DNA of 64,000 nucleotides, from NCBI GenBank assembly GCA_045539925.1, contig JAZQGH010000142.1, positions 62,001 through 126,000 of the forward strand, written 5' to 3'. This document shows positions 42,061 to 51,541 of the stretch, in pieces (within the stretch, counting starts at the first letter, position 1; every line of letters starts with the position of its first letter). Made by a program: the position numbers and the translations under genes. The notes under the pieces are model-generated. The model worked only from the letters and a program-made list of their open reading frames with translations. It made no database searches and had not been told where the DNA came from. The DNA comes from SFWF01 sp045539925. Lineage in GTDB: Bacteria; Bacillota; Clostridia; Oscillospirales; Acutalibacteraceae.

Positions 42061-44487
42061 TCAATCTGTAGGTGTTGTGCTTTCGGGCACTGATTCGGTA
42101 TTCTGCTGCGCACCGTCACCTATGTCAGAAGGTGTTTCTTCACTGGGAGGCGGAGCATTCAGGGATGAAATATATGCTGCCGCATCACCTTCGGTTGTAA
42201 TTTTAAGATTATCGCCGCCGTGACTCGAGCAGGTCTTTTGATTGCTTGTTTTATACCATCCATAACCATAGGTGGGACAACCGCTCTTTGCAACAAGACC
42301 TGTTTGCGAACAGTACGGCTTACATACAACATATTCACTGGTTGGGAAGTTTTTAGCTTCCAGACCCTTATGAATCTCTTTCATAACAGCGCCCCACATT
42401 GTACGGGCCCTCTTAGCATCATCAATCTTCTGGAGCTCATCATATCCGCACCAGCTTGCCGCAACATAATACGGGGAACCTCCAGCAAACCAGATATCAT
42501 TTGTATGGTTAGCAGTACCGGTCTTTGCGAAAAGCTTCATATTGGTTACAAAAGACTGGGCGGCGGCACCTGTACCTTCAGATCCGTATACAACATTCTG
42601 TAAAAGTTTATTCATAATTACGGATGTATCTTCGCTGATTGCTACCGTTGCCTTAGACTCGTTACTTAGAACTAAATTATCGAACTGATCGTATATATGG
42701 GTAAAGGTAACCGGTTCGTAATACTTGCCTTTATTACCGAAAATTGCAAATGCTGCAGCAGACTCAAGAGTAGTATAACCTCCGTTTGTGCCGCCCATTC
42801 CAAGAGGAGAATAATCCACATCGGCAGCAGTAAGATTCTTCATTCCGAGAGAATTTGTAAGAAAATCATACGACTCCTGTTTTGTAAGCAGATCAACAAG
42901 ATATACAGGTATTGTATTCATAGAAATTTCAAGAGCATATTCCACAGTAACTCTACCCTTGTAATATCTGTACCAGTTTACAGGACGCCAGGTTTTGTTG
43001 TTATAGTATGTGCTTTTATCATCAACAATAGCAGAATAGGTTATAAGGTCCTTCTCCAAAGCGGGAGCATACGCGGATAGTGGCTTTATGGTAGAACCGG
43101 GCTGACGTGGTGACATAGTTGCTCTGTTAAGTCCGCGATTTTCAGTCTTTTCTCCCATTCCGCCTGACATACCAAGCACATTGCCGCTATAATCCATAAC
43201 GACCATAGAGCCCTCCAGCGTCTCACCGTTGTCGCCCTTCATCGCATACTTTTCATTTTTGTAAACAGAATCAATCGTATTCTGAATATCGGGATCCATT
43301 GTGGAGTAAATCTTGTAACCGCCGTTATAGAAATTAGCTTCGGCGCGACTCTTTTCCCAACCGTTCTTTTCCATAAGAGCGGCAACAACCTGATCGATAA
43401 GAGCATCAACAAAATAATTGTTAATCTCTTCTTCCTTAAGAATCGACTTGTCTGCTACAACATTAAGCTCCTCAGCAACAGCCTCGTCGTATTCTTCCCG
43501 AGTTATAAGCTTTTGTTCGAGCATAAGACTTAAAACAAGATTACGACGTTTTTTATTATTTTCGGGATTTTTATCAGGACGATAATACTCAGGTATATTG
43601 GTTATTCCAGCGATTGAAGCGCACTCAGCCAAGGTAAGCTCATTTACATTCTTACCAAAATAGAATTCGGAGGCAACCTCAACGCCGTAAAGTCCGTTAC
43701 CCATTGCGACAGTGTTCATATAGCATTCAAGAATTACTTCTTTAGTATATTTGCCTTCGAGATAACGGGCACGCATAATTTCACGAACCTTACGCGTTGC
43801 GCTTCTGTCCTTATCGTTGGTAAGGTTTTTAACAAGCTGCTGAGTAATAGAAGATCCGCCGTAGCCCGAGGTCGTACGGTTTGTAACCATATTGATAAAT
43901 GCGCCGAAGGTTCTTCTCCAGTCGATACCGTCGTGGTCATTAAAACGTTTATCCTCGATAGCAACAAAGGCATCGGCCAGATTAAGGGGAATTCCTGTGT
44001 ACTCCTCGTCTCCTGCCTCGGCTTTTGTTTTGTTATAATCAACCCATATGCGATTTTCTTCTCCATGGAGACGCTGATACTCGACCCACTGGTCTTTATT
44101 GTCTTTTACATATATGGTGGTTGCATAATTAAGGGTAAGTTGCTCAAGGTCTTCTTCCATAGTTCCGTCAACAAACATAATAACATAGCCGATAAGCGCA
44201 CAAACACCAATACAGCCAAGCATAACACAAACGAGGAATACTATCAAAGCGGTAGTAAGAATTTTTTTGGTCTTTGTCTTTTTAGAAGACTTTTTTGTTT
44301 TACCTTTAAAATCAGGCGTTTCAGCTTCGTCATCAGCGACAGTATCAAAAAAGCTGTTCAAATCAAGCACATCAGAATCTGTGCTGGAAAGATCAACTTC
44401 ATCCGATTTCTCTTCGTTATTAGTGCCGTTGTCCTCAGGTTGACCAAAGAGATTTGTATATTCTTCATCAAAATTTCGATTGTACAA
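42061..44487 (-). CDS. Class A penicillin-binding protein (PBP1A-like)
   Basis: An 808-residue bifunctional peptidoglycan synthase. An acidic cytoplasmic N-terminus (1-68), a membrane helix (about 80-103), a glycosyltransferase domain with catalytic Glu in AIEDKRFNDHDGID and SSITQQLVKNL, and a transpeptidase domain with PGSTIKPL (Ser nucleophile), EISMN and KTGTANHTND. A Ser/Thr/Pro/Glu-rich tail (about 770-808) follows. TTG start with GGGGTG upstream. It polymerises glycan strands and cross-links them outside the membrane. Confidence 0.94.
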   Translation of the reverse strand: MYNRNFDEEYTNLFGQPEDNGTNNEEKSDEVDLSSTDSDVLDLNSFFDTVADDEAETPDFKGKTKKSSKKTKTKKILTTALIVFLVCVMLGCIGVCALIGYVIMFVDGTMEEDLEQLTLNYATTIYVKDNKDQWVEYQRLHGEENRIWVDYNKTKAEAGDEEYTGIPLNLADAFVAIEDKRFNDHDGIDWRRTFGAFINMVTNRTTSGYGGSSITQQLVKNLTNDKDRSATRKVREIMRARYLEGKYTKEVILECYMNTVAMGNGLYGVEVASEFYFGKNVNELTLAECASIAGITNIPEYYRPDKNPENNKKRRNLVLSLMLEQKLITREEYDEAVAEELNVVADKSILKEEEINNYFVDALIDQVVAALMEKNGWEKSRAEANFYNGGYKIYSTMDPDIQNTIDSVYKNEKYAMKGDNGETLEGSMVVMDYSGNVLGMSGGMGEKTENRGLNRATMSPRQPGSTIKPLSAYAPALEKDLITYSAIVDDKSTYYNNKTWRPVNWYRYYKGRVTVEYALEISMNTIPVYLVDLLTKQESYDFLTNSLGMKNLTAADVDYSPLGMGGTNGGYTTLESAAAFAIFGNKGKYYEPVTFTHIYDQFDNLVLSNESKATVAISEDTSVIMNKLLQNVVYGSEGTGAAAQSFVTNMKLFAKTGTANHTNDIWFAGGSPYYVAASWCGYDELQKIDDAKRARTMWGAVMKEIHKGLEAKNFPTSEYVVCKPYCSQTGLVAKSGCPTYGYGWYKTSNQKTCSSHGGDNLKITTEGDAAAYISSLNAPPPSEETPSDIGDGAQQNTESVPESTTPTD

Positions 44488-44591
44488 GCATTACACCCCA
44501 CAATACATTTTTTCCCATTATAGCATATTTATCGCAAAAGTGGGTAACAATTTTTTTACAATTATATAAATTATTTGTTAAGGAGTATAAA

Positions 44592-44900
44592 ATGCTTAAA
44601 AATTTTACCCCAAAAGCTTTAGGTTTGGCGATATTTTCAGTTATAATTGTTGTAACTCTTATACTAAGACCGATAACATCAGATGACAACAAAAAAGAAA
44701 ACAGCAGTATTACTTTAGGTGTGTACAAAATTATTGCCGACGAAGACTCCGTTTGCCTCACACTAAACGGCAAGATAGTTAAACATTACGATATAGATCT
44801 ATCGGTACTACCCCCTGAGGATACTGCAAATCTGCTAAAAGGAATTACGGTACAGTCGCCCGAAGAAGCAGACAGAATCATAGAAGACTTCGACGGATAA
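44592..44900 (+). CDS. Membrane-anchored BofC C-terminal-domain-like protein
   Basis: A 102-residue protein with one N-terminal hydrophobic segment (about 10-27) and a domain GVYKIIADEDSVCLTLNGK ... DLSVLPPEDTANLLKGITV ... RIIEDFDG. The LP-x-D-x2-x-L-x-x-GI-x-V and terminal LEDF pattern is that of the BofC C-terminal domain. BofC restrains the SpoIVB protease in Bacillus, but many clostridial proteins with this domain are uncharacterised. GGAG lies 6 bases before ATG 44592; the frame is open further back to 44454 without support. Confidence 0.7.
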   Translation: MLKNFTPKALGLAIFSVIIVVTLILRPITSDDNKKENSSITLGVYKIIADEDSVCLTLNGKIVKHYDIDLSVLPPEDTANLLKGITVQSPEEADRIIEDFDG

Positions 44901-44910
44901 TACTGTAAAC

Positions 44911-44939
44911 TTGACAATTTAATTTTTGTTTTATATAAT
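44911..44939 (+). promoter_or_regulatory. Consensus SigA promoter of the DUF4364 gene
   Basis: TTGACA (44911-44916) and TATAAT (44934-44939) with a 17-base spacer. Confidence 0.88.
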
Positions 44940-44969
44940 ATGGAAGTACCAAACTTAGGAGGGATTTAG

Positions 44970-45521
44970 TTGGAAAAAGATGCAATATCTGTAGGTGTAG
45001 GCAGAGGCGGTTTAAAAAGCACCGCAGAAATCAAAATTCTTGTTTTATACCTCCTTATGAATGTTGACGAACCTGTTCCATCAAACCAGATTGCCGATCT
45101 ACTTCATTTAGAGGGTATCGCCAATACATTTGAAGTTAACGAAGCTTTTTATCAGTTGTTTAAAAACGAGCTTATCGACGAAGTGCAGGACACAAAGGAA
45201 ACCTATGTAATCAATGATAAGGGACACGATGTCGGACAGACACTACAGTCTTCCGTTCCCTTTACAGTTCGGGAAAAGTCTCTTAAACTACTGAGAAAAA
45301 TGCTACAGCGTAATCGTCATATGAAAGAGACGGACATAGTTATTTCTCACGAGAAAGACGGTACGATTAAGGTAACCTGCTCTGCGATAGAGAAAGGTGC
45401 GGTTATTATGAGCTTTTCACTGCAGGCTGCTGATGATGCACAGGCTATCAGAATCAGAGAAAACTATCTTGACGACCCCGCTCTTGTTTACAGAACGCTT
45501 ATTGATATGCTTACAAAATAA
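44970..45521 (+). CDS. DUF4364 family protein
   Basis: A 183-residue soluble protein. The N-terminal half looks like a winged helix (IKILVLYLLMNVDEPVPSNQ, IADLLHLEGIAN), and the C-terminal half is a mixed alpha/beta domain. This matches DUF4364, widespread in clostridia and thought to be regulatory. TTG start with AGGAGGG 6 bases upstream. It has its own promoter and terminator. Confidence 0.8.
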   Translation: MEKDAISVGVGRGGLKSTAEIKILVLYLLMNVDEPVPSNQIADLLHLEGIANTFEVNEAFYQLFKNELIDEVQDTKETYVINDKGHDVGQTLQSSVPFTVREKSLKLLRKMLQRNRHMKETDIVISHEKDGTIKVTCSAIEKGAVIMSFSLQAADDAQAIRIRENYLDDPALVYRTLIDMLTK

Positions 45522-45533
45522 TACACTGTTAAG

Positions 45534-45567
45534 TCCCGGACAATTAAACGGTTGTCTGGGATTTTTT
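45534..45567 (+). terminator. Terminator of the DUF4364 gene
   Basis: TCCCGGACAA / TTGTCTGGGA with one G-T pair, followed by six T. Confidence 0.88.
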
Positions 45568-45640
45568 ATTCCTATATTGGTGTCTTTTTTCTACAAAAGT
45601 TGACAAAGCTCGTGAAAAAATATATAATTATAACAAATAA

Positions 45641-45665
45641 GGCAACCGCAAGGTTTGCGGTTGCC
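45641..45665 (-). terminator. Terminator of tRNA-Thr
   Basis: GGCAACCGCAA / TTGCGGTTGCC, 11-bp stem, then TTATTTGTT on the minus strand. Confidence 0.75.
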
Positions 45666-45673
45666 TGAAACTA

Positions 45674-45749
45674 TGGAGCTAGAGATGGGACTCGAACCCA
45701 CGACCGACTGATTACGAATCAGTTACTCTACCACCTGAGCCACTCTAGC
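45674..45749 (-). tRNA. tRNA-Thr (anticodon CGT)
   Basis: Acceptor GCTAGAG/CTCTAGC, anticodon loop TTCGTAA, T-arm GTGGGTTCGAGTCCCAT, encoded CCA at 45676-45674. Confidence 0.95.
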
Positions 45750-45817
45750 AGATAGCCATAAAATTATAACAACTTATTAAAATGTTGTCAAGCATAAAGT
45801 ATTTTTTAGGTGATAAT

Positions 45818-46216
45818 ATGTTTTCTAACGATCCCGAACAGATAAGAGACCGAATTCGCGATTACCGAAAATTAAAAAAAGTTACCCAGCAAGACCTTGC
45901 CGACTATATTGGTATGAAGAGGGGCGCCTTCAGAAACCGTGAAGCCGAGGGAAATTTTGCTTGGGAAGATATTGAGCTTATTGCAGAATTTTTTGAAACT
46001 TCCCCCTACTTTTTACAGTATGGTGCCGAAGAAGACGATTTACATGCACTTGCAAAAATGCTGAAAATGAGATGTAGCTTAAGGCAGCCCGAGTTCACCA
46101 TTTTCGGAGATTTAAACAAACAAATAGAGATGAACAACCTATATCTCAGTTTCATAAGCCTCCGTTCTGAAGACCAAAAACGTATTGAAAGATTTATAGA
46201 TACAAATAACTACTAA
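45818..46216 (+). CDS. XRE-family helix-turn-helix regulator
   Basis: A 132-residue protein with an N-terminal XRE helix-turn-helix (IRDRIRDYRKLKKVTQQDLA then DYIGMKRGAFRNREAEGNF) and a short helical C-terminal part that may dimerise. ATG 45818 has AGGTG upstream; the in-frame ATG at 45782 adds 12 residues without a ribosome-binding site. No linked target gene is evident. Confidence 0.85.
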   Translation: MFSNDPEQIRDRIRDYRKLKKVTQQDLADYIGMKRGAFRNREAEGNFAWEDIELIAEFFETSPYFLQYGAEEDDLHALAKMLKMRCSLRQPEFTIFGDLNKQIEMNNLYLSFISLRSEDQKRIERFIDTNNY

Positions 46217-46219
46217 CAT

Positions 46220-46246
46220 AAAATCCGCACAGACTGTGCGGATTTT
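46220..46246. terminator. Bidirectional terminator between XRE gene and DUF2344 gene
   Basis: AAAATCCGCACA / TGTGCGGATTTT, 12-bp stem with loop GAC, between convergent genes. Confidence 0.88.
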
Positions 46247-46248
46247 AA

Positions 46249-46887
46249 CTATTTATACGGTTTCATATCTGAGTTGTACAGCATCGTTCTAATTATTGAA
46301 AACGCAGGTAACTGCTCACCTGTAGCAGAAACAAAGGTGTCAAAAAGCAGTTTAGGATTAAGATTATTACTTCCGCCTGCAGCAAGAATAAGTTTTACCG
46401 TTTTGTTTTGAACAGCAAAGCTATGAATATATTCCTTTAAATTAACGGTTTTATATCCGCCCTTTTTTGTTCTTTTTTCAGCTTCAATAACCTCATCCGA
46501 CAAAAATTTAATAAGGCTATCTTTGGGAATAGACTCTTCAAACTCCACACAGAACTCAGCATAAGCTATATCCCCCGCTTTCATTACGGGATCTGCACAA
46601 GACAGTATCTCAATCCCCTGAGGCATCAAAGGTTTAAGTGAGTCATATACACTTTTATTAGGATATTCATCAACATCAAGGCGGATGTCCATCACTTCAT
46701 AGGTGCTTTCAAAACCCAGTGACAGCGGCAATGCAAAGGTAATATACGGATGAGGATTAAAGCCTTCGGAATACCATACGGGAATTCCCGACATACGCAC
46801 CATACGTATCATAAAACGGTTAAGGTCGAGGTGTGATATAAATTTCATATTCCCGTCTTTCTTAAAAAACACTCTAACGCTTCTCAT
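46249..46887 (-). CDS. DUF2344 protein (TIGR03936 family)
   Basis: A 212-residue protein with the family opening VRVFFKKDGNMKFISHLDLNR (given as positions 4-24) and YSEGFNPHPYITFALPLSLG. The family is nearly always fused to or next to the radical SAM protein encoded upstream, and their genes overlap by 14 bases here. The pair is often linked to rng and rplU-rpmA in clostridia. Function unknown. ATG 46887 follows GAGAGG. Confidence 0.85.
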   Translation of the reverse strand: MRSVRVFFKKDGNMKFISHLDLNRFMIRMVRMSGIPVWYSEGFNPHPYITFALPLSLGFESTYEVMDIRLDVDEYPNKSVYDSLKPLMPQGIEILSCADPVMKAGDIAYAEFCVEFEESIPKDSLIKFLSDEVIEAEKRTKKGGYKTVNLKEYIHSFAVQNKTVKLILAAGGSNNLNPKLLFDTFVSATGEQLPAFSIIRTMLYNSDMKPYK

Positions 46888-48721
46888 AGCACACACCCTC
46901 TCCAAAGCAGGCCGCACCGCAACCCGCACATTCCTGACGGCAATTTTTTGTAGTAACAGCCTTATGAGCTAACTCATTTTCCTTTATAAGGAAGCCTTTT
47001 GAAACACCATAATCGATATGATCCCAAGGTAAGGTCTCGTAATATTCACGTTTTCTTGAAGCATAAAAAGCTGTATCTAAACCACATTCATTAAATGCTT
47101 CAAGCCATTTATCAAACTGGAAACACTCGTCCCAACCATCAAAACGAAGACCTTTCTTATGTGCACGATACAGCACATCACAAAGTCTTCGGTCTCCGCG
47201 GGCAAACACGCCTTCTAAAAGGCTCGTATAGCTTTGATGATAGCTTACCGTAATTTTTTTGGTTCTGACACTTTTAAGCAGATGCTGCTGCTTTTCAGGT
47301 ATCTCCTCAAGCTGTGCCTGTGGCTCAAACTGAAATGGTGTAAAGGGCTTCGGTACAAAGGTAGCTACACTTATAGAAACATTTACGGGCTTTCCTTTTT
47401 TCCTTGTAGGGTTGCTATAGTATTCATCAACGACCTTTTGCGCAAGATTTGCAATTCCTTCAAGATCTTCGTTTGTTTCGGTAGGAAGACCCAGCATAAA
47501 ATAGAGCTTAACAGCGGTATAGCCCGATTCAAAAGCCATTTTACAGGTTGAAATTATCTCGTCCTCAGTTATATTTTTGTTGATAACATCACGCAAACGC
47601 TGAGTCCCTGCCTCAGGGGCAAAGGTAAGACTGCTTTTTCTCACAGACTGAATTTTTTCGAGAAGTTCTTTGGGAAAATTGTCAATTCTGAGCGAAGGCA
47701 GAGCTATGCTTACCTTTTCTTTTTCGCTCCAAGAAAGCATTTTATTTAACAGCTCTTCTATCTGTCGGTAATCGCTGGTTGAAAGTGACGAAAGAGAAAC
47801 CTCATCATATCCGCACAAGTCGCATAACGATTTAGCCTGCTTGTCAGCTACTTCCGCGCTCTTCTCACGAACAGGTCTGTAAATATATCCAGCCTGACAG
47901 AATCTGCAGCCTCTGATACAGCCTCTGAATATTTCCTGCACAGCTCTATCGTGAACTATTTCAATAAATGGAACGATAAACTTGTCGGGATAATGCACCT
48001 TATTAAGGTCCTTTATAATGCGTTTGCGAACAGTCTTAGGAGCATCAGCTTCCGAAAATACCGATTTTACAGTACCGTCCGAATTATATGTAACACTGTA
48101 AAGCGACGGCACATAAACTCCCTCTATTTTTGCTGCACGTCTGAGGAATTCGGCTTTTGTGTGACCTGCCGCTTTCATTTCCTTATACAGGTCAATAACC
48201 TCAAGATCAACCTCTTCGCCTTCACCTAAAAAGAAAATATCGATAAAATCGGCAAGAGGCTCGGGATTGCAGGCACAGGGTCCACCAGCAACCACAACGG
48301 GAGTTGACCAGTCAGGTCTCTCTGGGGTTTTGAGTGGTATATCAGCCAAATCAAGCATATTGAGAACGTTTGTGTAAGAAAGCTCATATTGCAGAGTAAA
48401 ACCAACAAAATCGAAATCCCTTATTGCATCGTGGCTTTCAAGACCGTAAAGGGGTATATTGTTTTTGCGCATAACCTCTTCAAAATCAATCCAGGGGGCA
48501 AAAACCCTCTCGCACCATATATCGTCTCGTGAGTTGAACTGAGAATAAAGTATCTTCATTCCGAGATGAGACATACCTATTTCATAAGTATCGGGAAAGC
48601 AAAAAGCAAACCTCACATCTACTTTGTTTTTATCTTTAACTACACTGTTAAGCTCTCCGCCTGTGTATCTTCCAGGTTTTTGAACACTAAGCAGTAATTC
48701 TTCAAACTTCCTTTTATTCAT
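46874..48721 (-). CDS. B12-binding-like radical SAM protein (TIGR03960 family)
   Basis: A 615-residue iron-sulfur enzyme. An N-terminal B12-binding-like Rossmann part (about 30-180) precedes the radical SAM core, whose cluster motif is CIRGCRFCQAGYIYRPVREK near 268-287. A Cys-rich C-terminus (CRQECAGCGAACFGEGVC) may hold a second cluster. Its partner DUF2344 gene overlaps the 3' end. The reaction is unknown. Confidence 0.88.
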   Translation of the reverse strand: MNKRKFEELLLSVQKPGRYTGGELNSVVKDKNKVDVRFAFCFPDTYEIGMSHLGMKILYSQFNSRDDIWCERVFAPWIDFEEVMRKNNIPLYGLESHDAIRDFDFVGFTLQYELSYTNVLNMLDLADIPLKTPERPDWSTPVVVAGGPCACNPEPLADFIDIFFLGEGEEVDLEVIDLYKEMKAAGHTKAEFLRRAAKIEGVYVPSLYSVTYNSDGTVKSVFSEADAPKTVRKRIIKDLNKVHYPDKFIVPFIEIVHDRAVQEIFRGCIRGCRFCQAGYIYRPVREKSAEVADKQAKSLCDLCGYDEVSLSSLSTSDYRQIEELLNKMLSWSEKEKVSIALPSLRIDNFPKELLEKIQSVRKSSLTFAPEAGTQRLRDVINKNITEDEIISTCKMAFESGYTAVKLYFMLGLPTETNEDLEGIANLAQKVVDEYYSNPTRKKGKPVNVSISVATFVPKPFTPFQFEPQAQLEEIPEKQQHLLKSVRTKKITVSYHQSYTSLLEGVFARGDRRLCDVLYRAHKKGLRFDGWDECFQFDKWLEAFNECGLDTAFYASRKREYYETLPWDHIDYGVSKGFLIKENELAHKAVTTKNCRQECAGCGAACFGEGVCYEKR

Positions 48722-48758
48722 AAGTGCTCCATATCTATTATTTTTATATAATAATACA

Positions 48759-49352
48759 TTAAACGGCTTTATCTTTCAACAGTTTTTTAATAATTATGGG
48801 TGTTAGAAGATATATACAAAAAAGCAAGATACTGTAATTTACCGAAAGGCCGCTATAACTCACGAATAAAGATAAAATAACTAAGACTGTAACAACTGTG
48901 AGTACGGCCAGAATATTTTCAAGACATTTTGAAGAAACCACACCGCAAAGCAACGTTTTAACAATTGAACCACCGTCCAGTCCGCTTACGGGAAGCAGGT
49001 TGTATACGCAAAGCACAAGATTTATACCAAAATATGTATACGAGCCAATAAAAAAAGCTATTATTGCTAACAAAAAATTACATAGCGGTCCTACGATTAT
49101 TGCGGCGATTTTTTTTAATCTTGTAAGAGTAATATCCGAATATTTAACACCGATTGCTCCTATAAGCAGCTGCACTTCTTCAATTTTACATCCAAAGCTG
49201 ACAAGTGCTAAAATATGCGCAGCTTCGTGCAAAGTCATAGAAAGCAAAGTAGGAATATACATCTGCGTTTTATCTATTGCTACAAATATTGCAACCGAGC
49301 AGACAAAAAAATAACTTATAGTGCAAGGAATACCGCAAAGAGTAAATCTCAC
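48759..49352 (-). CDS. M50 site-2 protease, SpoIVFB-like
   Basis: A 197-residue intramembrane metalloprotease with HEAAH near 42-46 and NLLPVSGLDGG carrying the third zinc ligand, and about five hydrophobic segments. SpoIVFB cleaves pro-SigK in Bacillus; in many clostridia its relatives lie in the same cluster as the radical SAM/DUF2344 pair, as here. It is preceded after 2 bases by a tiny membrane protein that takes the place of SpoIVFA. Confidence 0.8.
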   Translation of the reverse strand: MRFTLCGIPCTISYFFVCSVAIFVAIDKTQMYIPTLLSMTLHEAAHILALVSFGCKIEEVQLLIGAIGVKYSDITLTRLKKIAAIIVGPLCNFLLAIIAFFIGSYTYFGINLVLCVYNLLPVSGLDGGSIVKTLLCGVVSSKCLENILAVLTVVTVLVILSLFVSYSGLSVNYSILLFCIYLLTPIIIKKLLKDKAV

Positions 49353-49354
49353 AC

Positions 49355-49537
49355 CTATTCCCCGCTATAAACAAGAGATGTGCTGACATCGTATGTTGAA
49401 TACTGTGTATAAATATCTTTTAGCTTTTCAAAATTTGTATTATCAAAAAAGCGCACCCCTGTTAAAAATATTATGAACAGTATTATAAACACGCACTGTA
49501 TAACAAGTAATGTGATGTACTTCTTTGCAAACTCCAT
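49355..49537 (-). CDS. Short single-span membrane protein upstream of the M50 protease
   Basis: A 60-residue protein: N-terminal membrane helix (about 7-26), then a polar extracytoplasmic stretch ending STYDVSTSLVYSGE. It resembles only the N-terminal anchor of M23/SpoIVFA-type proteins that precede SpoIVFB-like proteases in related genomes; the LytM domain is missing. ATG 49537 follows GGGAGTG by 6 bases. It may be a reduced SpoIVFA or an unrelated partner. Confidence 0.6.
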   Translation of the reverse strand: MEFAKKYITLLVIQCVFIILFIIFLTGVRFFDNTNFEKLKDIYTQYSTYDVSTSLVYSGE

Positions 49538-49618
49538 ATCTATCACTCCCACATAATTTTTATTGTAAAAAAATCAATTATATGATAAATTAGATATAAA
49601 TAACACTTAGGAGTAACT

Positions 49619-51502
49619 ATGCCATATTTACCTATTACCAAAGAAGAAATGAAAGCCTACGGCTTTGATACACCCGATATAGTAATCGTAAGCGGTGATG
49701 CTTATGTGGACCACCCAAGCTTTGGAACTGCCATAATCTCACGCGTACTGTATGCAGCAGGTTTTAATGTCTGCATTATTCCGCAGCCCAAAAGTGATGA
49801 GGACTTTTTAAGGTTCGGCAGACCAAGACTAGCTTTCTTTGTTAACGGTGGTAACATAGACTCTATGGTCGCGCATTATACTGCAGCCAAAAAGAAACGC
49901 AGTGACGATGCCTATACACCCGGCGGTAAAGCTGGTGCGCGTCCTAACCGCGCTACTATTGTTTACTGTAAAAAAATACGCAAGTTTTTTGGCGATGTTC
50001 CCATAGCTATAGGCGGTGTAGAAGCCTCTCTAAGAAGATTTGCCCACTACGACTATTGGGATGACAAGGTCAGACCTTCAATACTTATCGACAGTGATGC
50101 TGATATACTTATGTTCGGTATGGGAGAGCGCCACGCAGTTGAGATTGCAAAAAGGCTTGACGCAGGCGAAAATATTAAGGAGCTTACCGATATTCTAGGC
50201 ACCTGCTATAAAACAGAGGCTTCAAAATACGAGTGGCGTTCCTGCAGAGAATGTCCTTCCTACGATATTGTTAAAGAGCCGACAGAAAGCGGCAAAAAGC
50301 AGTATGCAATTTCCACCAAAATTCAACAAACCGAACACGATGCAGTTAGAGGAAAATCCATTATTCAAAAGCATGGCAATATGATAGTGGTACAAAATCC
50401 GCCTATGCCTCCCCTGACTACTGAAGAACTAGACCAAGTATACGAATTACCTTTTATGCGCAATTATCACCCGTCTTACGAAAAAATGGGCGGCGTTCCA
50501 GGTATTGCAGAGGTTAAATTCTCGATAGCTCATAACCGAGGTTGCTTTGGTGCTTGTAATTTTTGCTCCATTGCTTATCACCAAGGACGGCAAGTTGCGG
50601 TTCGCAGCCACGAATCGGTACTCAAAGAAGCCACAACAATTTCTCAAATGGAAGATTTTAAAGGCTATATTCACGATGTTGGCGGTCCAACGGCAAATTT
50701 CAGATTCCCTTCCTGTGAAAAACAGCTGAAAGCAGGACTTTGCCCTGAAAGAAAATGTCTTGCTCCAAAGCCTTGTCCAAATTTAACGGTTGACCATTCC
50801 GATTATCTTGAGCTTCTTAGAAAAATCAGAAAAATACCGAAAATTAAAAAGGTATTTATACGCTCGGGAATACGGTTTGATTATCTAATGGAAGACCAAA
50901 ATGAGGATTTCTTCAAAGAGCTTGTTGCACATCACGTCAGCGGACAGCTAAAGGTAGCACCCGAACACTGTTCTGCACAGGTCTTGTCGGCTATGGGTAA
51001 ACCCGAAATCGAGACATACCTAAGGTTCAAAAAGCGCTTTTTTGAGCTGACTAAAAGCATTGGAAAAGAGCAGTTTCTTGTCCCCTACCTGATGTCTTCT
51101 CATCCCGGAAGCACTATGAAGGATGCAATAGAGCTTTCTCTTTTCCTTAAAAAAGAAGGCCTTAGACCCGAGCAGGTGCAGGATTTTTATCCTACACCCG
51201 GAACAGTATCCACTTGTATGTATTACACAGGACTTGATCCATATACTATGAAGCCTATTTACACCGCTAAAACACCTGATGAAAAAGCTCAGCAGCGTGC
51301 TCTACTACAGTATTTTCTGCCCCAGAACCGCGAAATTGTTTTACGCACACTTAAAAAGTACGGCAGACATGACCTTATCGGTAACGGTAAAGACTGCCTG
51401 ATTGCCGATAATCACAGCGGTAACGCAAAAGCCTCGACTAAATCAAATGTTACAAAAAAACGGTCGGTTATTCGTAATAAGCATAAACCTAAAAAGAGAT
51501 AA
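49619..51502 (+). CDS. ygiQ: YgiQ family radical SAM protein
   Basis: A 627-residue protein with the UPF0313 N-terminal domain (PDIVIVSGDAYVDHPSFG), the radical SAM motif CFGACNFCSI near 310-319 and the C-terminal YgiQ part (YPTPGTVSTCMYYTGLDPYT, then YFLPQNREIV). A very basic tail ends the protein. Function in the cell is not established. AGGAG precedes the ATG. Confidence 0.93.
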   Translation: MPYLPITKEEMKAYGFDTPDIVIVSGDAYVDHPSFGTAIISRVLYAAGFNVCIIPQPKSDEDFLRFGRPRLAFFVNGGNIDSMVAHYTAAKKKRSDDAYTPGGKAGARPNRATIVYCKKIRKFFGDVPIAIGGVEASLRRFAHYDYWDDKVRPSILIDSDADILMFGMGERHAVEIAKRLDAGENIKELTDILGTCYKTEASKYEWRSCRECPSYDIVKEPTESGKKQYAISTKIQQTEHDAVRGKSIIQKHGNMIVVQNPPMPPLTTEELDQVYELPFMRNYHPSYEKMGGVPGIAEVKFSIAHNRGCFGACNFCSIAYHQGRQVAVRSHESVLKEATTISQMEDFKGYIHDVGGPTANFRFPSCEKQLKAGLCPERKCLAPKPCPNLTVDHSDYLELLRKIRKIPKIKKVFIRSGIRFDYLMEDQNEDFFKELVAHHVSGQLKVAPEHCSAQVLSAMGKPEIETYLRFKKRFFELTKSIGKEQFLVPYLMSSHPGSTMKDAIELSLFLKKEGLRPEQVQDFYPTPGTVSTCMYYTGLDPYTMKPIYTAKTPDEKAQQRALLQYFLPQNREIVLRTLKKYGRHDLIGNGKDCLIADNHSGNAKASTKSNVTKKRSVIRNKHKPKKR

Positions 51503-51538
51503 AAAACCGCGTAGAGCTTCCTGTTCTACGCGCTTTTT
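51502..51538. terminator. Bidirectional terminator between ygiQ and metK
   Basis: CGCGTAGA / TCTACGCG with flanking A and T runs, between convergent genes. Confidence 0.85.
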
Positions 51539-51541
51539 AAA

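Noticed and set aside
41722..42093. A 123-codon plus-strand frame through the inverted-repeat element.
   Set aside because: It spans both terminal repeats and the internal terminator, has no ribosome-binding site and runs into the PBP gene antisense.
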